From Aeromicrobium sp. (lineage in GTDB: Bacteria; Actinomycetota; Actinomycetes; Propionibacteriales; Nocardioidaceae), in NCBI GenBank assembly GCA_025965175.1, contig JAOPXL010000009.1, positions 1-41,416 on the forward strand: 41,416 nucleotides of DNA. Reading direction: 5' to 3'. The notes below the pieces were generated by a model, which saw nothing but the letters and a program-made list of their open reading frames with translations, made no database searches and was not told the DNA's origin. This document shows, piece by piece, positions 24,120 through 32,001 of the stretch; position 1 is the stretch's first letter; each line of letters begins with the position of its first letter. A program made the translations under genes and the position numbers.

Positions 24120-24893
24120 GTGCTGATCCTGCTTCCGCCGTCCGAAGGCAAGACCCGGCCGGAGTCCGGGGCTCCACTGGACCTGGACGCGCTGGCCTTC
24201 GGCAGCCTGACGCCGGTGCGCGAGCTGCTGCTCCGTCACCTCGTCAAGCTCTGCCAGGGCAACGGTGCGAGGGCCGCCGAGGTGCTGGGCCTCGGTCCCA
24301 CCCAGGCGGGCGCGATCAGGGTCAACGCGGCTCTCTCCCAGGAGCCGACGGCCCGCGCCGACGCCATCTACACCGGCGTGCTGTTCTCCGCCCTTGACCT
24401 TCCCTCCCTCGACATTGACTCCCGCAAGCGTGCCGACGAGTCGATCGCGATCGCCAGCGCATTGTTCGGCCTGCTCCGGCCCGACGACCGGATCCCGGCC
24501 TACCGTCTCTCCGGGACGGTCACGCTGCCGCGACTCGGCACGGTCTCGAGTCGATGGCGCACATCCCTGCCCCCCGCCATGCGTGACGAGACGGGTGACG
24601 GGCTGCTGATCGACCTGCGCTCCGGCACCTACACCTCCCTCGGCAAGCCACCGGTCGAGCTCGCGGGGCGTACGGCCACGATGCGGGTCCTCCACGAGCA
24701 CCACGGGACACGCAAGGTCGTCAGCCATTTCAACAAGGCCACCAAGGGGCGCATCGTCCGCGGCCTGCTCGAGTCGGGGGCCGATCCGCGCACCGTCGAG
24801 GAGCTCCAGGTCACGCTGGCCGATCTCGGCTGGACCGTCGAGCGGGACGGCGGCCGCCTCGACGTCGTGGTCGAGGACGTGCCGCTCAGCTGA
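24120..24893 (+). CDS. yaaA: YaaA family peroxide stress protein
   Basis: A 257-residue DUF328/YaaA protein. It begins MLILLPPSEGKT, the family N-terminus, and contains the signature VSHFNKATKGRIVRGLL plus YTGVLF and LFGLLRPDDRIPAYRLS. In E. coli YaaA lowers free iron and protects from peroxide damage and binds DNA through a helix-hairpin-helix-like segment. GTG 24120 directly follows a -10 hexamer by 6 nt. It lies after two ion transporters, one of them manganese-regulated, which fits a metal and oxidative-stress theme. Convergent with the RNase H gene. Confidence 0.92.
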   Translation: MLILLPPSEGKTRPESGAPLDLDALAFGSLTPVRELLLRHLVKLCQGNGARAAEVLGLGPTQAGAIRVNAALSQEPTARADAIYTGVLFSALDLPSLDIDSRKRADESIAIASALFGLLRPDDRIPAYRLSGTVTLPRLGTVSSRWRTSLPPAMRDETGDGLLIDLRSGTYTSLGKPPVELAGRTATMRVLHEHHGTRKVVSHFNKATKGRIVRGLLESGADPRTVEELQVTLADLGWTVERDGGRLDVVVEDVPLS

Positions 24894-24902
24894 CGGCGTC
24901 CC

Positions 24903-26000
24903 TCAGGGAACGAGGTTGAAGTTGCGCAGCGACGAGCCGCCGTCGGGCCACCACTGGATCGTCGTGATCGACGCCGGGGCGAGCTCCATCTTGTAGATCA
25001 CGCCAGCTGGCGCGTCGAGCGCCAGCCGGACGAGCATCTTGATCGGCGTGACGTGGCTGACCGCAACGACAGTCTGTCCCGCGTACGCCGACAGGATCCG
25101 GTCGCGGGTCGCGGAGACCCGGTCGAAGACCGCGTCGAACGTCTCTCCGCCCGGCGGCGCCACGGCGGTCGAGCGCAACCAGTCGCGCATCTCGGTGGGC
25201 CAGCGCTCTTGGATCTCGGCGAACGTGCTGCCGTCCCAGTCGCCGAACGCTGTCTCGATCAGGCCGGGCTCGGTCCGCACGTCGAGACCCAGGACCCGGC
25301 CGACAGCACCGGCCGTCTCCTGGGTCCGTCGCATCGGTGAGGCGACGATCGCATCGACGCCACCCAGCCGCTCCAGCCAGTGCGCGGCGCGATCCGCCTG
25401 CTCCTGGCCGGTCTCGGTCAGGCCGGGGTCGGCTCCGCCCCCACCGCAGAACACCTTGCGCTCGGTCGAGGCCGTGACCCCGTGCCGCAGGAGGACCAGG
25501 GTCGTGGGCTCACCCTGCTCCGCACTCCAGCCGGTGGGCTGCGTGGCGGCCGTCGGAGCCGTGCCCCCGTCCCCGACGCGTCCTGCGCCACCGTCCCGCT
25601 GGTCGTCGAGGGCAGCATTGGCCAGCGCATCGGCGGCCTGGTTGTCCTCGCGCGGGACCCACGTCCAGGTGACATCCTTCGGCGCCAGCTGCAGCGCCTT
25701 CTGCGCCAACGGCAGCATGTCCGGGTGCTTGACCCGCCAGCGTCCCGCCATCTGCTCGACGACGAGCTTGGAGTCCATCCGGACCTCGAGCGTCGCCTCG
25801 GGCGTGTGCTCACCGAAGAGCTCGAGCCCGGCGATCAGGCCGGAGTACTCCGCGACGTTGTTGGTCGCCACGCCGATCGTCTCGCCACGCTGGGCGATGA
25901 CGGCGCCCGTGTCGGCGTTCCGGATCAGTGCGCCGTACGAGGCAGGTCCGGGGTTGCCGCGTGATCCTCCGTCTGCCTCGAGGATGACGCGTGAGGTCAC
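24903..26000 (-). CDS. Bifunctional RNase HI / histidine phosphatase
   Basis: A 365-residue fusion from GTG 26000, which overlaps the zinc-ribbon stop by 4 nt. Residues 1-133 are RNase HI with the acidic set Asp10 (EADGGSRGNPG), Glu51 (EYSGLIAGLE), Asp76 (RMDSKLVVEQ) and an Asp in REDNQAAD. After a Gly/Thr-rich linker (about 136-165), residues 166-365 form a phosphoglycerate-mutase-like phosphatase with LLRHGVTA (His173) and a late His in VVAVSHVTP. The domain order matches M. tuberculosis Rv2228c, whose two halves degrade RNA in RNA-DNA hybrids and act as an acid or alpha-ribazole phosphatase. Confidence 0.95.
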   Translation of the reverse strand: MTSRVILEADGGSRGNPGPASYGALIRNADTGAVIAQRGETIGVATNNVAEYSGLIAGLELFGEHTPEATLEVRMDSKLVVEQMAGRWRVKHPDMLPLAQKALQLAPKDVTWTWVPREDNQAADALANAALDDQRDGGAGRVGDGGTAPTAATQPTGWSAEQGEPTTLVLLRHGVTASTERKVFCGGGGADPGLTETGQEQADRAAHWLERLGGVDAIVASPMRRTQETAGAVGRVLGLDVRTEPGLIETAFGDWDGSTFAEIQERWPTEMRDWLRSTAVAPPGGETFDAVFDRVSATRDRILSAYAGQTVVAVSHVTPIKMLVRLALDAPAGVIYKMELAPASITTIQWWPDGGSSLRNFNLVP

Positions 26001-26740
26001 AGCCCTGACTCGGGCGTACGCACCAGGATCCGGCTGCACTCGGGGCAGCGGAGGACCTCGTCCTCGGGCGCCGAGCCGAGCTCGCGCAGGTCGGCGCCGT
26101 TGATCTCGAGGCGACAGCCCTCGCACCGGCGGGCGCGGAGCGCTGCGGCGCCGAGTCCGCCGTACTGCGCCCGGACCTTGTCATAGACCGCGAGCAGGTC
26201 CTGCGGGATCCGCTCGGCGGAGGACGCGCGCTCGACCTGGGCACCCTTCACCTGCTCGTCGATGACCGTCACCGACGCGTCGCGCGTGGTCACCTGCTCC
26301 CGCAGATCGGCCTTGAGGCTGTGCAGGTCGGCCTCGACCGCACCGAGCCGGCTCTGCGCGTCCTCGAGCTTCTCCATGACCTCGAGCTCAGCGTCCTCGA
26401 GCGTGCCGATGCGGCGCTCGAGGGCGACCAGCTCGTGCTGGAGGCTCTCCAGGTCCTTGGGGTTGCTGATCGCGCCGGAGTTGAGGCGCTCCTCGTCACG
26501 GGTGCGTCGCGTGCGGACGAGCTCGACCTCGGCGTCGGCCTTCTTCTGCTCGCGGTTCAGGTCGGACACCTCGGTGTCGAGCTCGATGCGCTTGCCGTCG
26601 AGCTCCTTGACCTGGGCCTCCAGCTCGGTGATCGCGGCGTGCTCGGCGAGGTTGAGCTTGCGGTGCTGGAGCTGGGCAAGCATCGAGTCCTGAGCCTGGA
26701 GCTCGAGGAGTGCGGCTTGGGCTGCGGGATCGGCTTTCAC
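25997..26740 (-). CDS. C4 zinc-ribbon coiled-coil protein
   Basis: A 247-residue protein. Residues about 10-175 are a long charged helical hairpin (heptad-like LEAQVKELDGKRIELDTEVSD). The C-terminus has a C4 zinc ribbon: CEGC and CPEC about 24 residues apart. This is the DUF164/zf-RING_7 family (M. tuberculosis Rv2229c, chlamydial CT398). Members have been linked to nucleic-acid or secretion-related scaffolding, but bacterial function is unclear. It sits between Nif3 and RNase H genes as in mycobacteria. GTG 26740 lies 6 nt after a -10 hexamer. Confidence 0.92.
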   Translation of the reverse strand: MKADPAAQAALLELQAQDSMLAQLQHRKLNLAEHAAITELEAQVKELDGKRIELDTEVSDLNREQKKADAEVELVRTRRTRDEERLNSGAISNPKDLESLQHELVALERRIGTLEDAELEVMEKLEDAQSRLGAVEADLHSLKADLREQVTTRDASVTVIDEQVKGAQVERASSAERIPQDLLAVYDKVRAQYGGLGAAALRARRCEGCRLEINGADLRELGSAPEDEVLRCPECSRILVRTPESGL

Positions 26741-26746
26741 AGACTC

Positions 26747-26752
26747 ACCGTA
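26747..26752 (-). promoter_or_regulatory. -10 element of the zinc-ribbon gene (leaderless)
   Basis: Minus-strand TACGGT, 6 nt, then GTG 26740. It lies in the 84-bp gap after the Nif3 gene. Confidence 0.5.
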
Positions 26753-26824
26753 CCCGCTTCATGACGTCCGTCGCCGAGTGCTCGGTCGGGACCCTGGATC
26801 TGGCGGGGTCACCGCACGCCATCT

Positions 26825-27649
26825 TCACCGAGATGGCAGGTGGGACGTCCACGGGTCGGTGACGATCTGCGACACGACGACGTCGAGGCCGGGCAGTCGT
26901 TCGGTCAGCGCCTTCGCCGCGACGGGCAACCACGTCCACTCGGCCGACCAGTGCGGGACGTCGACCACGGCGCACGCGCCGGCTCGCTCGAGGTGCTCGC
27001 TGACCGGGTGGTGGCGCAGGTCAGAGGTGACGTAGACGTCCGCGCCGGCGGCGTCGGCCGTCGCCAGCAGGAAGTCGCCCGACCCACCGCACAGGGCCAC
27101 GGTCGACACCGGCCGATCCGGGTCGCCGGCAACCCGGATCGCGCTGTGGTGGGCGGGCAGCGCGGCGGCGACGTGCCGCGCGAAGGCCGACACCGTCGTC
27201 GGCTGGGCCAGCACACCGATCCGGCCGCTGCCCCGGGCGGTGGTCTCGTCGGGGTCGAGCGGGTCGGGGTCCAGGGGGCGTACGTCCTGGAGCCCGAGGG
27301 CGTACGCCATCGACTCCGAGACGCCGAGCGTCGGGCTGTCGGCATTCGTGTGGCAGGCGTGCAGGGCGATCCCGTTGCTGATCAGCGTGTGGACGACCCG
27401 ACCCTTGGGCGAGGACGCCGCGACGGTCGTCACGCCCTGGAGCCACAGCGGGTGGTGGGTCAGGACCAGGTCGGCGCCGATCGCGACGGCCTCGTCCACG
27501 ACTGCCTGGACGGGGTCGACCGCGACCAGGACCTTCATGACGGGAGCATCGGGGTCGCCTGCGACGGTGCCGACCGCGTCCCAGTCGTCGGCCCACCGGG
27601 GGTCGTACAGGGTATCGAGCACGGCGACGACGTCACGCAACGAGGACAT
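26825..27649 (-). CDS. Nif3-like dinuclear metal-centre protein
   Basis: A 274-residue Nif3/YbgI (GTP cyclohydrolase I type 2 homologue) protein. Metal-site motifs: DDWDAVG near the start, VLTHHPLW (His pair), ALHACHTNAD, and near the end VDVPHWSAEW with His and Glu. Members form hexameric rings holding two metal ions; the physiological reaction remains unsettled. Order Nif3 - zinc ribbon - RNase H/phosphatase is the same as M. tuberculosis Rv2230c-Rv2228c. An AGCCTA (minus-strand TAGGCT) lies 7 nt before the ATG. Confidence 0.92.
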   Translation of the reverse strand: MSSLRDVVAVLDTLYDPRWADDWDAVGTVAGDPDAPVMKVLVAVDPVQAVVDEAVAIGADLVLTHHPLWLQGVTTVAASSPKGRVVHTLISNGIALHACHTNADSPTLGVSESMAYALGLQDVRPLDPDPLDPDETTARGSGRIGVLAQPTTVSAFARHVAAALPAHHSAIRVAGDPDRPVSTVALCGGSGDFLLATADAAGADVYVTSDLRHHPVSEHLERAGACAVVDVPHWSAEWTWLPVAAKALTERLPGLDVVVSQIVTDPWTSHLPSR

Positions 27650-27656
27650 GCCCGGC

Positions 27657-27662
27657 AGCCTA
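27657..27662 (-). promoter_or_regulatory. -10 element of the Nif3 gene (leaderless)
   Basis: Minus-strand TAGGCT, 7 nt, then ATG 27649, squeezed into the 21-bp gap after the aldo/keto reductase gene. Confidence 0.5.
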
Positions 27663-27670
27663 TTGGCCGG

Positions 27671-28681
27671 TCAGGTCGGCCGCGATGTCGGCGTCTGCCG
27701 CCCCGTCAGCGATGAGTCACGCACGACGACGTCGCCCAGCGCGTCGTCGATCGCCGCCATGACGTCGTCACCCAAGGTGATACCGGAGGCCTTGGCGTTG
27801 TCGGTGACCTGCTCGGGCCGGGAGGCACCCACGATCGCTGCGGAGACGTTGGAGTGGCGCAGCACCCAGGCGACGGCGAGCTGCGCCATCGTGATGTCGG
27901 CGGCCTGCGCGATCGGCTCCAGGCGGGCGACGGCCTCGAGCACGTCGTCACGGAGCCAACGGCTGATCATGTTGGACCCGCCCTGCGCGTCGGTCGCGCG
28001 GGAGCCCTCGGGCACCGGCTGGCCGGGCTTGTACTTGCCGGTCAGCACGCCCTGCGCGATGGGCGACCAGACGATCTGGCCCAGTCCCAGCTCTTCGCTG
28101 GTCGGGACGACCTCGTCCTCGATGACCCGCCACAGCATCGAGTACTGCGGCTGGCTCGAGATCAGCGAGATGCCCAGGTCCCGGGCGAGGGCGTGGCCCT
28201 GGCGGATCTGCTCGGCGGTCCACTCCGAGACGCCGATGTAGAGCGCCTTGCCCGACCGGACGACGTCGGCGAAGGCCTGCATCGTCTCCTCGAGCGGCGT
28301 CTCGATGTCGTAGCGGTGCGCCTGGTAGAGGTCGACGTAGTCGGTCTGCAACCGGGTCAGCGAGCCGTTGATCGACTCCATGATGTGCTTGCGCGACAGA
28401 CCGGAGTCATTGGGCCCGCCCGGTCCGGTGGGCCAGTAGACCTTGGTCAGGATCTCGACCGACTCACGACGTTCGCCGGCCAGGGCGCGGCCGAGGACCG
28501 ACTCGGCCTTGGTGTTGGCGTAGACGTCGGCGGTGTCGAAGGTCGTGATGCCCTCCTCGAGGGCCTGCCGCACGCAAGCGGTCGCGGCATCCTCCTCGAC
28601 CTGCGATCCGTGGGTCAGCCAGTTGCCGTAGGCGATCTCCGAGATCTTGAGACCGCTGTTGCCGAGGTACCGATGCTCCAT
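27671..28681 (-). CDS. Aldo/keto reductase, Kv-beta/YghZ type
   Basis: A 336-residue TIM-barrel enzyme that begins MEHRYLGNSGLKISEIAYGNW, the usual start of potassium-channel beta-subunit-like AKRs. The tetrad is visible: TFDTADVYANTKAE (Asp and Tyr), ILTKVYW (Lys) and LYQAHRYD (His). NADPH-binding motif in AAIVGASRPEQVTDN. Likely NADPH-dependent reduction of aldehydes such as methylglyoxal or glyceraldehyde, as shown for E. coli YghZ; substrate here is unknown. Unrelated in sequence class to the AKR at 20821. Its start has a -10 hexamer 6 nt upstream. Confidence 0.92.
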   Translation of the reverse strand: MEHRYLGNSGLKISEIAYGNWLTHGSQVEEDAATACVRQALEEGITTFDTADVYANTKAESVLGRALAGERRESVEILTKVYWPTGPGGPNDSGLSRKHIMESINGSLTRLQTDYVDLYQAHRYDIETPLEETMQAFADVVRSGKALYIGVSEWTAEQIRQGHALARDLGISLISSQPQYSMLWRVIEDEVVPTSEELGLGQIVWSPIAQGVLTGKYKPGQPVPEGSRATDAQGGSNMISRWLRDDVLEAVARLEPIAQAADITMAQLAVAWVLRHSNVSAAIVGASRPEQVTDNAKASGITLGDDVMAAIDDALGDVVVRDSSLTGRQTPTSRPT

Positions 28682-28687
28682 GCGTCC

Positions 28688-28693
28688 AACGTA
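28688..28693 (-). promoter_or_regulatory. -10 element of the second aldo/keto reductase (leaderless)
   Basis: Minus-strand TACGTT, 6 nt, then ATG 28681, inside the 61-bp gap after the RecQ-like gene. Confidence 0.45.
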
Positions 28694-28742
28694 CGACCTG
28701 TCGCAACTGGCCGCCGGTCGACCAACGGTCCGCGGGTTCCGG

Positions 28743-30842
28743 TCAGGCCACGACGGCCAGAGCCAGCGGGAGGACCGGACCGGACCCGGCGCGGCGGAGC
28801 TCCCGCGCGGCGACGGTCAGCGTCCACCGGCTGTCGACCCGGTCGTCGATCAGCAGGACCGGCGCCCCACCGAGACCGCGGAGACGCTCCGCGAGCTCCG
28901 GACCGACTGCGAACGATCCCCACACGCTTCCCAACCGGTAGGCGCTGTTGCCGCCGGGCTCTCCCGTCGGGCCGTCGCCGACCAGGTCGAGCGAACCGAG
29001 GTCCTCGAGCCGGCCGATCCGGGCGATCCCCCGGGCGAGTGTGTCGACGAGCTGCGGCTTGGACCGCGACGGGATGCTGACGACGGCTGCGGGCCGCTGC
29101 TCCCACCCCCAGTCCTTCAGCACCCGGACGCAGGCCCCCAGGAGGTCGTCGGTGACCGGCACGTCCGGGGCGCCGGCGGCGAACAGCTGACGCATCACAC
29201 CGCCCCAGCCGAGATCCGTCAGTCGCGCGACGGCCCGACCTGGCTCGGCTCGCTCGTCCTTCGCGATGTTGCCCGTTGCCACCGAGCCCTTCGGCCACTG
29301 CCCCCGCGGGTCGATCTCGACGCCGACCCGGTCCAGCGTGCTGGACGCCGTCGCGGCGGCCGTCGCGTCGACCCCGGTGGGGAACCACGGCGCGGTGCAG
29401 TTGTCGCACCGGCCGCACGGGCTCGCCGTCGGGTCGTCCAGGTCGCTCTGCAACATCTCCATCCGGCAGGTCGTGGAGCGTTCGTAGGTCAGCATCGACT
29501 GCGCCTCGACGGATCGCGCCTCGGCGATCCGCTCGTAGCGCTCCCGGTCATACGTCCATGGCTGCCCGGTCGCGACCCAGCCACCCTGGACCCGGCGGAC
29601 CGCCCCGTCGACGTCGAGCACCTTGAGCAGCAGCTCCAGCGGGGTGCGCCGGATGTTGACGAGGGCCTCTAGCGCCGGGGTCGAGAGCGCCTCGTCGGTC
29701 CGCAGCTCCCCGATGACCTGCGCAGCCCGCTCCTCGGTTGGCATCGACGCGGTCGCGAAGTAGCGCCAGATGTCCTGGTCCTCCCGGCCCGGCAGCAGCA
29801 GCACGTCGGCGTTGTCCGTCGCGCGCCCCGCACGGCCGACCTGCTGGTAGTAGGCCACTGGCGAGGACGGCGCCCCCAGGTGGACCACGAACCCCAGGTC
29901 GGGCTTGTCGAAGCCCATCCCCAGGGCACTGGTCGCCACCAGGGCCTTGATCTCGTTGTCCTTGAGCTGCCGCTCGAGCTGCTCGCGCTGCTCGGGGTCG
30001 GTGCGACCCGTGTAGGCCCGGACGGCGTGGCCCCCGTCGCGCAACAGCCGCGCCGTGTCCTCCGCCGCCGAGACCGTCAGCGCGTAGATGATCCCGCTGC
30101 CGGGCAGCTCGGCCAGGTGGCTCAGCAGCCAACCGAGCCGCTCCCGCGGACCGGCCAGCTCCAGGACGCCCAGACGCAGCGACGTACGGGCGAGGGAACC
30201 GCGGATCGTCAGCACCTCACCGGCGGCGCCGAGCTGCTCGGCGACGTCGGTCACGACCCGAGCGTTGGCCGTCGCGGTCGTCGCCAGCACCGGCAGGTCT
30301 GGCGGCAGCTGCGCGATGAGCTCGGCGAGTCGGCGGTAGTCGGGCCGGAAGTCGTGGCCCCAGTCCGAGATGCAGTGGGCCTCGTCGACGACCAGCATGC
30401 CCATCCGCTCGATCAGCGCGGGCAGCTGCTCGTCGCGGAACCTCGGGTTGTTGAGCCGCTCCGGCGACACGAGCAGGATGTCGACCTCGTCGGCGGCGAG
30501 TCGGGCCCGCGTCTGCTCCCACTCGTGCGGGTTGGCGGAGTTGATCGCGACTGCCCTCACGCCGGCCCGCTCCGCGGCCGCGACCTGGTCGCGCATCAGC
30601 GCCAGGAGCGGTGACACCAGCAGGGTCGGACCCGCCCCACGCTGGCGGAGCAGCAGCGTCGAGATGAAGTAGACCGCCGACTTGCCCCAGCCGGTGCGCT
30701 GCACGACCAGCGCCCGGCGGTGCCCGTCGACCAGGGCCTCGATCGCCTCGAGCTGGCCCTCGTGGAAGACCGCGTCGTCACGTCCGGTCAGCCTGCGGAG
30801 CGCGGAGGAGGCGTCGGTCTCGGTGGTCGTCGAAGAGGGCAT
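28743..30842 (-). CDS. RecQ-family ATP-dependent DNA helicase with C-terminal phosphoribosyltransferase-like domain
   Basis: A 699-residue protein. Helicase motifs: QRTGWGKSA (48-56; Walker A with TGWGKS in place of the usual TGGGKS), VVDEAHCISDWGHDFRPDY (151-169), TATAN and YYQQVGRAGR (331-340). The RecQ zinc site follows: Cys459, Cys476, Cys479, Cys482. The RQC and HRDC regions of classical RecQ are not recognisable. Instead residues about 535-699 contain VLLIDDRVDSRWTLTVAA (662-679), the PRPP-binding loop pattern of type I phosphoribosyltransferases. It should unwind DNA 3' to 5' in repair. The methyltransferase gene upstream is 12 nt away. The ATG lies 6 nt after a weak -10-like CACGAT. 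Confidence 0.92.
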   Translation of the reverse strand: MPSSTTTETDASSALRRLTGRDDAVFHEGQLEAIEALVDGHRRALVVQRTGWGKSAVYFISTLLLRQRGAGPTLLVSPLLALMRDQVAAAERAGVRAVAINSANPHEWEQTRARLAADEVDILLVSPERLNNPRFRDEQLPALIERMGMLVVDEAHCISDWGHDFRPDYRRLAELIAQLPPDLPVLATTATANARVVTDVAEQLGAAGEVLTIRGSLARTSLRLGVLELAGPRERLGWLLSHLAELPGSGIIYALTVSAAEDTARLLRDGGHAVRAYTGRTDPEQREQLERQLKDNEIKALVATSALGMGFDKPDLGFVVHLGAPSSPVAYYQQVGRAGRATDNADVLLLPGREDQDIWRYFATASMPTEERAAQVIGELRTDEALSTPALEALVNIRRTPLELLLKVLDVDGAVRRVQGGWVATGQPWTYDRERYERIAEARSVEAQSMLTYERSTTCRMEMLQSDLDDPTASPCGRCDNCTAPWFPTGVDATAAATASSTLDRVGVEIDPRGQWPKGSVATGNIAKDERAEPGRAVARLTDLGWGGVMRQLFAAGAPDVPVTDDLLGACVRVLKDWGWEQRPAAVVSIPSRSKPQLVDTLARGIARIGRLEDLGSLDLVGDGPTGEPGGNSAYRLGSVWGSFAVGPELAERLRGLGGAPVLLIDDRVDSRWTLTVAARELRRAGSGPVLPLALAVVA

Positions 30843-30854
30843 GCCTGCATCGTG

Positions 30855-31634
30855 TCAGGCGCTCCCGACACCCCGCCCGCCGACGACCGCGGTGCCGTCC
30901 AAGTCCTCGTCACGGACAGTCCTCGGCACCAGCCCGCCCCGTCGGAACGCCTCCTCGGTCAGCGCCGCCTGCCGCACGCTCGTCTCGACCAGCAGTCGTC
31001 CGCCGGGCGCCAGCCAGTCCCCCGCCACGGCCGCCACCCGCCGGTGCAGGTCGACGCCCTCCGCGCCGCCGTCGAGCGCGACACGGGGCTCGTGGTCCCG
31101 TGCCTCGGGCGGCATGAGCGCGATCGCGTCGGTGGGTACGTACGGGGCGTTGACCACCAGCAGGTCGACCCGTCCGTGCAGGGTCGTCGGGAGCGCGTCC
31201 AGCAGGTCTCCCTCGAGCACGGTCCCGCCGAGCGGCTCGAGGTTGCGTCGTGCACAGGCAACGGCGGCTGGCTCGATGTCGCAGGCGTAGAGCTCGAGCG
31301 CCGGGGCCCGGGCCGCCAGGGCGATGGCCACCGCGCCCGTGCCGCAGCACAGGTCGACGACGACCGACCCCGGGCCGAGACCGCGCAGGCCCTCATGGAC
31401 CAGCACCCCCGTGCGTACACGGGGCACGAAGACGCCGGGGTCCACCAGGACCCGCTGCCCACAGAACTCGGCCCAGCCCACGACCACCTCGAGGGGCTCG
31501 CCGGCGACGCGGCGCAGAACCATCGCCTCGAGCTGCTCCGGCGATCGGGCAGACGCGACCAGGACATCGGCCTCGTCCTCGGCGAAGACGCTGCCGGCCG
31601 CCCGCAGCCGGGCCACGATCTCGGCCTCACCCAT
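30855..31634 (-). CDS. PrmC-related putative protein-(glutamine-N5) methyltransferase
   Basis: A 259-residue class I SAM methyltransferase from ATG 31634. Motif I is VVDLCCGTGAVAIALA (92-107). The catalytic motif of PrmC/HemK, NPPY, reads NAPY here (162-165), as in the PrmC-related actinobacterial subfamily I recall. The N-terminal half has RRVAGEPLEVVVGWAEFCG and VFVPRVRT, matching the PrmC pattern (R)xxGxPxxYIxG...VLxPRxxT. The target protein is unknown and need not be a release factor. Tandem TGCGACRATGTC copies lie just before the start. Followed at 12 nt by the RecQ-like gene. Confidence 0.88.
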   Translation of the reverse strand: MGEAEIVARLRAAGSVFAEDEADVLVASARSPEQLEAMVLRRVAGEPLEVVVGWAEFCGQRVLVDPGVFVPRVRTGVLVHEGLRGLGPGSVVVDLCCGTGAVAIALAARAPALELYACDIEPAAVACARRNLEPLGGTVLEGDLLDALPTTLHGRVDLLVVNAPYVPTDAIALMPPEARDHEPRVALDGGAEGVDLHRRVAAVAGDWLAPGGRLLVETSVRQAALTEEAFRRGGLVPRTVRDEDLDGTAVVGGRGVGSA

Positions 31635-31681
31635 GGCGACATCGTCGCAGACATTGTCGCAGCACCGACCGATGGGCGAAG

Positions 31682-31940
31682 GTGGCACCATGCTCCGATG
31701 ACGCCGAGGACACGGTCGAGCGGGTCGGCGGCCTGCGGGCCGACGACTTCGTCGTCCGGTTTCGCCGAGAGCACGCGCGTCGGGGTCGTGGCGCTCGTCG
31801 ACGGAGACGTCCGAGTGGCGTACGAGCGGCTGCATGGGACGTACGGTGTCACGGTCGTCGCGCGCAGCGACGACGAGGACGAGGACCACCTGACCGGCTT
31901 CCAGCAGGTACGTGAGCTGGTCGACTCGATCTGTAGGTGA
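31682..31940 (+). pseudogene. Small gene with an apparent frameshift
   Basis: Two adjoining stretches in different frames both show strong coding character (almost all third positions G or C). The first, from GTG 31682, reads SDDAEDTVERVGGLRADDFV and continues VRFRREHAR; the second, ending at the TGA at 31940, reads VGVVALVDGDVRVAYERLHG and ends VRELVDSICR. Joining them needs one frame change near 31775-31790, giving about 85 residues. Reading either frame through gives Arg- or Ser-rich nonsense. It may be a decayed gene, a sequencing error, or a programmed shift; no slippery run is obvious. An ATG at 31698 in the second frame is another possible start. Family not recognised. Confidence 0.45.
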
Positions 31941-32001
31941 GGGACGCCGCAGACTCGCGTCCCGGACCACACCGGGCCGGTGGTTGGGGGCTACGACGAA
32001 G

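Noticed and set aside
28743-31634. Anti-phage defence island around the RecQ-like helicase
   Set aside because: Neighbours are core genes (Nif3, zinc ribbon, RNase H, aldo/keto reductase) with no nuclease, toxin or mobile element, so a defence role is not supported.
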